Assembly: GCF_030463565.1 (NCBI RefSeq)
Contig: NC_134646.1
Span: 61,087,710-61,151,709, forward strand
DNA length: 64,000 bases
Source of the DNA: Pelecanus crispus
Lineage: Eukaryota > Chordata > Aves > Pelecaniformes > Pelecanidae
Direction of reading: 5' to 3'
Position numbers and translations under genes: made by a program. Below, piece by piece: positions 59,101 to 64,000 of the stretch; positions within the stretch are counted from its first letter, which is position 1; every line of letters starts with the position of its first letter. A model generated the notes under the pieces. It saw nothing but the letters and a program-made list of their open reading frames with translations, was not told the origin of the DNA and ran no database searches.

Positions 59101-62100
59101 ACAGATGAAAGCTAAACATAGGCAGTTTTGCCACCTGGTGAACTAGTATATATGCATGGCATTATATACCAGCAAGGTGGTCAGTCAAAGTACGTTAAAC
59201 AGATAAACCCAGAATGGAGGCAAGTGATGCTATCTGGGATCTGAGCTTATATGATGCTTTATAAATAGTCTTCAAACTTGTGGGATGGGAATCAGTCTGG
59301 TAGATACTTATATTGCTTCATTGCTGCAATTAGTTATGCAACGAATTAAAGATTTATCTGGCAACTCTTAATAAATGGCATGGAAAATCTATCCCTTAGG
59401 AATCTTGGATAAAAGCTTCACTGAAAGATAACTTTATTGTTGCTCTGTAGCATACTTTTCTCCCGAGCAATTCTGAATTCACCATGTTATAGTCCAGCAG
59501 TGGCTAACAAGGTTACCTTTTCTTCTGAAGAGCAGGATAGCTGAAGAAGATTGGAGGATTTATAACTGAAGATTGAAGAAGATTGTACATAGATGTCAGT
59601 TTTCCTTTGTAGCTTAGGGCTGTGTAGTTTAGTCACTCAGAAGTAGATGGTCACTATAGGAAACTAAAATTTACTACCCAAATAAAAACTTTTATTCAGA
59701 AACCTCTAGATGACTTGTGTGCTTTTATATTCACAGTATTTTCTGAAAAGCTCCTTAACACAAGCATGTAACAATACAAGAAAAGGAAAAAAATGGCCAT
59801 TTCTTGAAGACTGAAGTGCAGTTTGCATCAAGACAACAGAACAATTTGTGTTAACATAGGGAGGCCATTTTGGAATATGTAGCTGCTGTATCGCCACACT
59901 ATTTTCAAAGAAAAAAAGTATTTGTATGGATGGGGCTTTCTTAATAGATGGGTAGAAGGTGCTGCTTTGAATAAAACAAACAAAATCGTTTATTCCCATT
60001 TGACCTGTTAGTCTAATGAAATACTACCTGCATTATAAAAGATAGTAGCAGTTGACTGTCACCCATTTATTTCAGATATTTATGAAGTGATTTGGGGGAA
60101 GATAGCTTGTAAAATTGACCCTGATTAGATACTATTTTTTAAAAGTTTGAAGTGGCAGTTTAGGTCCTCTATAGCATATTAAACGTAGCAGGGCTTATAG
60201 ATATGGCATTCATTTTGTGAATTAAAGGTATTTATGAAGAGCTAACTTGGTATCTCATGAGAACTGATGAGGCAGAAAATAATAATTTACATGTTATAAT
60301 TTGGGCCTTAGCAGTTCAGGAACAGTGATACTAAAATAGTGGAAGAAGCTGGGGCAGACAGATCAATTTCATGTATATTAAGTCTGCATTTTCTAAACAA
60401 GGATAAGATGGTATTTCCTTGCATAAGTCCATAAAAATAAAAAAATATAATATTATTGCATATGGTGTTTGCAGAGCAGCTCACTTACTAGTTAACAGTT
60501 TATAGTTAAAATACTAGAATGGAGTGTTACTATTGATCTAAAATTAATTATTCTCCAAATATTTTAGGCCTAAAAGTAACAATATAAAAAAACAAAAATG
60601 AAGCTTTAAGGTCACTTTATTTTGCAGTGTTGTGGTAAGTATTTAAATTATTTTACTACGTAAAAGATGTGATGAGACTTGTAATCAATTTTTCTGTTGC
60701 CTATGTTACCTTAAGCCTAAAAAGAAGTCAGTAGTAATGATTGAGTGATTGAGTCCATGAAGCTACTTTGGGATTTTTTAAATAGATGCTTTCTTCAAAC
60801 CTGTTAGCTATAGGTATCGGCAGTCAGAATTTCAGAGCTTATATAGTACTACTTTTATATTGTAGGATTACATGTAAACTAGCAGAGTGTTGAAAATTTA
60901 TGCCTCAAGGCATAAATTCCGTAGATGGAAATGTGTGAAGTCTCATTAAGGAAGAATGCTTCCCAGTCTACCATTGTGTGTTTGCTGAATCCATATTATT
61001 ATATGCAGGTAAAACATAAAGAGTCTAAATTTTTACAGAAAACAACATTTCTGATTCTAGAAAATTGTTTTAAGCTAAATATACTAAATCTAGACATGCC
61101 CCATATTTTGTGTATGCTTTCAAATTACATATTCTATTGATTTTAAGCTCTATAGGCTGTAATAATCCAAATCCAAACTGTCAGAGAACTTACTGGTAGG
61201 AGAACAGGAGCCTGAAACACCCCTTCTTGTCAATCAGACTTTTAGAGATTTCTTTAGAATTTACTGCTTTACTTGTAGTTCCCTATAATAATCAAAAACT
61301 ACCCAGATGAACTCTATGACAGGGAATAGCTATCAGCTGGGTAGAATATAGACCTGAGCAACACCCTTTACCTGCTATATATTTAGGCCATATGAGGTAC
61401 TTTCTTTCTCTAAAATGGCTGCTACCCCTGGAGGTAGTGATGCTAACCAGGTACATGTTTTCTTGGTTTCTTTTTAATAAAATGGAAATACTAGTTTTTT
61501 CAGCAAAAGTCAGATTTGGTTTTGTGTGTATGGTAGTGCTTTTTAAAATTGAAGCTTCAGCTGCTGATTTTCCACATTTAGAAAGCTTTTTATGGTTGTA
61601 CTGTGGTCAGATAATAAAATAAGGTTACAAAGTACACCTTTTGGAGCTCTTTGTATTAAGTTCTTTGTCCTTATTTAAATTTTAATCTGTTTCTTGCTGG
61701 CTAATTTTTTTAGTGAGGTGAATGTTACTGTCCTAAATTTATAAGAAGGTGGAGGATGCGGTACATGCCACTACTTGACTGCTTTCTAGCTTTTAGAGCT
61801 TTTTAAAATCTTTTTACATTGGAAACTGCTTCATACCCAAGTTGATCATTTTAACTATAGAAATACTTTGGGCTAGGTTTATGGTGATTAATTGGGGAAA
61901 AAAAAAATAATTATACATCTTTCTTAAGTCACTGTTTCATTGCTAATGGAAATTTGTTTTGAAGTGTGTAGTGCTGAAGATGTCTAACTAAGGGAAAAAT
62001 AAACTTTTTTCTGTGATTCAAAGACAAGAGAAAGGTGGTGTGGTGTCTGCGTGGCTATGTTTAACTAACTGGTCTTTTGTTTTCTTGATGGTAAACAAAA

Positions 62101-62360
62101 TTTCAAGATCAGCAAATATTATAAGAGGAGCTGCTGAGAAAGTGATTTAAGTGTGTTGTTGTTTTGTAGTGTAAAACTTCTAAGAGTTATTTGTATTTAA
62201 AAATTTATAAATCTGTTTTCCCTTTTACTAGGATATCCGGAAATTCTTCGGTGTTGTACCTCCTGGAAAGCGACAAGAATGTGAGACTGTGAAAAAGAGT
62301 GAAAAAATTAAAAATGGTGAAGGACCTTCAAGTGGGAAGAAAAAGGGAAAGGAGGCAAAG
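56164..62360 (+). CDS. RFC1: Replication factor C subunit 1, N-terminal 44 residues (partial, exons 1-2)
   Basis: RFC1 is the large subunit of the clamp loader that opens and places PCNA on primed DNA in the nucleus. Exon 1 contributes only the ATG (56164-56166), directly followed by a gtgagc donor. Exon 2 is 62232-62360 (43 codons, acceptor tttactag|gat, donor aag|gttag). The protein starts MDIRKFFGVVPPGK, matching human MDIRKFFGVIPSGK; the I-x-x-F-F pattern is the N-terminal PCNA-interacting motif known for this subunit. A lysine-rich stretch (GKKKGKEAK) follows, as in the family. The BRCT, AAA+ and C-terminal parts lie beyond the window. No disruption was seen. RFC1 is oriented head to head with KLB. 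Confidence 0.95.
56167..62231 (+). other. RFC1: RFC1 intron 1
   Basis: 6.1 kb. The first 550 bases belong to the CpG island, with a 12-G run near 56677-56688. The rest is AT-rich. A 10-bp hairpin with loop tcaa lies at 60895-60918. No transposon or RNA gene was recognised. Confidence 0.65.
60895..60918. repeat. Short perfect hairpin
   Basis: Arms aatttatgcc and ggcataaatt around a tcaa loop, in RFC1 intron 1. Probably chance; listed because the stem is perfect. Confidence 0.9.
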
Positions 62361-64000
62361 GTTAGTTTTGTTTTTCTTATTTGTGAAGTGTTTGGTTTCT
62401 CTAACATAGGATTGTTTGTATCTCTAGCAATTTTTAGAGTCATAGTTCTTCCCATATACTCAAAAACCAGACTATGTTTCAGCTGTTCTTATAGGCATGG
62501 GAGGAAATTACCACTTAATATTAACTTCTAGCAGCAAAACTTTGTAGGTGGTGGAGAAAACTGCTAATGTTAAAAATACTTGGGTTGTAGGGCAAAGGAG
62601 AGGTAGGTAGAAGTTGTTATGGCTAGGTGCTAATGTAGGAACAATCTAATGTATTTGAAGCTCTAGCCATAGTTCTCTAAGTAGCTCTGCTTATTGAATT
62701 TTTAATTTAATTAAGATCAAGGCTTACACACAGTAGATGCAGACATATCATAAAGATGTCATGCTTCCAAGTAAGTCTGTGGTGTAGGTGCCCTCTGATC
62801 AGTTTTTTTAACCATGTGGTTTTTAAACACCTGTGGGGGAAACATTAACACTGCCTTTCTTGGTCAGGGTCACTTATGTAAACCTGTCACAAAGACCACA
62901 TTTTGTAAAATGACAGGTTAAAATTAGATCGGGTTCTCCCTCAGAGTACTTTTCATGTTAATCATCTGAACTGGTATTAAAAAGAAAGGAGTGGCTAGAG
63001 AGGGCCTTAAAATCACTTAGCGAATGAAAGGATTTCTAATAGGATGGAATGTTTAATGTGAAGCATCACAATCAAGAAGTTGTTAATAAAATATCTTAGC
63101 TGTGTAATTTCATTGTTTCAATGTGAAAATAAAGGACCATTCAGTGGAACTGAAAGACATAGCAATTATCTTATGTGATCTATTATTTTTACTTTGCAAT
63201 TCTCCAGTTGTATCAAGGATTTAACAGGTTTCAGATTAGAATTGAATGTGGCTATAAAATGTGTAGTTATGTTTATCTAGAATTGTATTTTTAGAAGCAT
63301 TTACAGCTGTGTATGACTACAAAACAAGCATAGTTGGTAGTTTGATAGGCCCAGGAAACTTCCTGTCTGTGCAGCTTATGTTTTTTTCTAAATATCTAAA
63401 ACTTGTCAATCTCTGAGAAAAAAAAAAAAACCCAGAAAAAATCCTTGAAACAGTTTAATACTGGCTGCTGCTAGATAGAACACGTTTGTCGACTGTGACC
63501 ATTGGTGCAATCTCGTACGGTAGTTGCACTGCTTAACGGGTGAGAGGATAAGCTGCAAGCAACCAGGAGGCTGAATAAGAAATCAGTCTAGCTTCAACCG
63601 TTATGTATTTTTCCTTTTTCAGTTGGCTATATTTTACCCTGAAGTTACGTCAAAGTCTGGTGGTTGCAGCAAAGCCATATCCAGAATGGAACCAAAAGTG
63701 AAAGCTGAATTCTGTAAAAGTAACTTATTGGCCTGTACCACCTCTATTTCTGGTGGGCCCATGCAATTTCTTTTTTGGATTAAAAATTGGAAGTGCTCGA
63801 AAATGTGTTTGATTTACTTTAATTGGTATTAAACTTGTTCTCAACATAATCATCTGTAGTTTGCTTGGAGCAGATTTCGTTTTACTGCTGCAGTTTCTTC
63901 CTTATTTCCCCTGCTCTGCACCTTTCCCTCTCCCACTCATGAGTTAGTGCAAGAGTGTTTGTAAATGTAGTATTGGGAAGTAAATAATTTCTGTTAGAAT
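62361..64000 (+). other. RFC1: RFC1 intron 2 (5' part)
   Basis: 1.6 kb to the window end. I looked for exon 3 (family stretch GIKEIKV and onward) and did not find it. No pentanucleotide AAGGG or AAAAG array was seen; the only A-rich run is about 12 A at 63419-63430. Nothing else was recognised. Confidence 0.7.

Noticed and set aside
63623-63832. Open frame near the window end, tested as RFC1 exon 3
   Set aside because: The translation does not resemble RFC1 after residue 44, and no suitable exon borders with matching phase were found.
62361-64000. Possible counterpart of the human RFC1 intron 2 pentanucleotide repeat
   Set aside because: The human repeat sits in an Alu tail, which birds lack; no AAGGG or AAAAG array is seen in the part of intron 2 present here.

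Overview
The window is vertebrate nuclear DNA, almost certainly from a bird. It has small introns, CR1 LINE copies (one of them long) as the only recognisable transposons, and the gene order UGDH-LIAS-RPL9-KLB-RFC1 that I know from human 4p14. I cannot name the species. Nothing prokaryotic or viral was seen. All gene calls rest on reading exons, splice sites and codon phase by eye and comparing the proteins with remembered family members.

Layout. 1-6870 (+): the last five coding exons of UGDH (UDP-glucose 6-dehydrogenase), then its 3' UTR. 6871-13700: a tail-to-tail spacer with an old CR1 fragment. 13701-25372 (-): complete LIAS (lipoyl synthase), 11 coding exons, 384 residues. Its first intron carries a long antisense CR1, and its seventh intron is an extremely GC-rich block with GGGCC repeats. 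25373-25577: a compact divergent promoter shared by LIAS and RPL9. 25578-30860 (+): complete RPL9 (ribosomal protein uL6), with a non-coding first exon and a probable spliced 3' UTR. 33717-51633 (-): complete KLB (beta-klotho), five coding exons, 1006 residues. 51740-55834: KLB/RFC1 spacer. 55835-64000 (+): the RFC1 CpG-island promoter, exon 1 (start codon only) and exon 2.

The genes serve separate housekeeping or hormonal jobs: UDP-glucuronate supply, mitochondrial lipoate synthesis, ribosome, FGF19/FGF21 co-receptor, and PCNA clamp loading. They are not a pathway. What links them is conserved synteny, one bidirectional promoter (LIAS/RPL9), and two convergent gene ends (UGDH/LIAS and RPL9/KLB).

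The observations most worth following are these. (1) A mammal-like KLB N-terminus lies upstream of the bird start codon, in the same frame but cut off by stop codons, so it is now a 24-codon upstream ORF. (2) Two CR1 copies share one unusual composite 3' end: a CR1 tail, a linker of about 75 bp, and a second CR1 tail. (3) LIAS intron 7 holds a CpG-island-like block with GGGCC repeats. I saw no undescribed defence, mobile or biosynthetic system.
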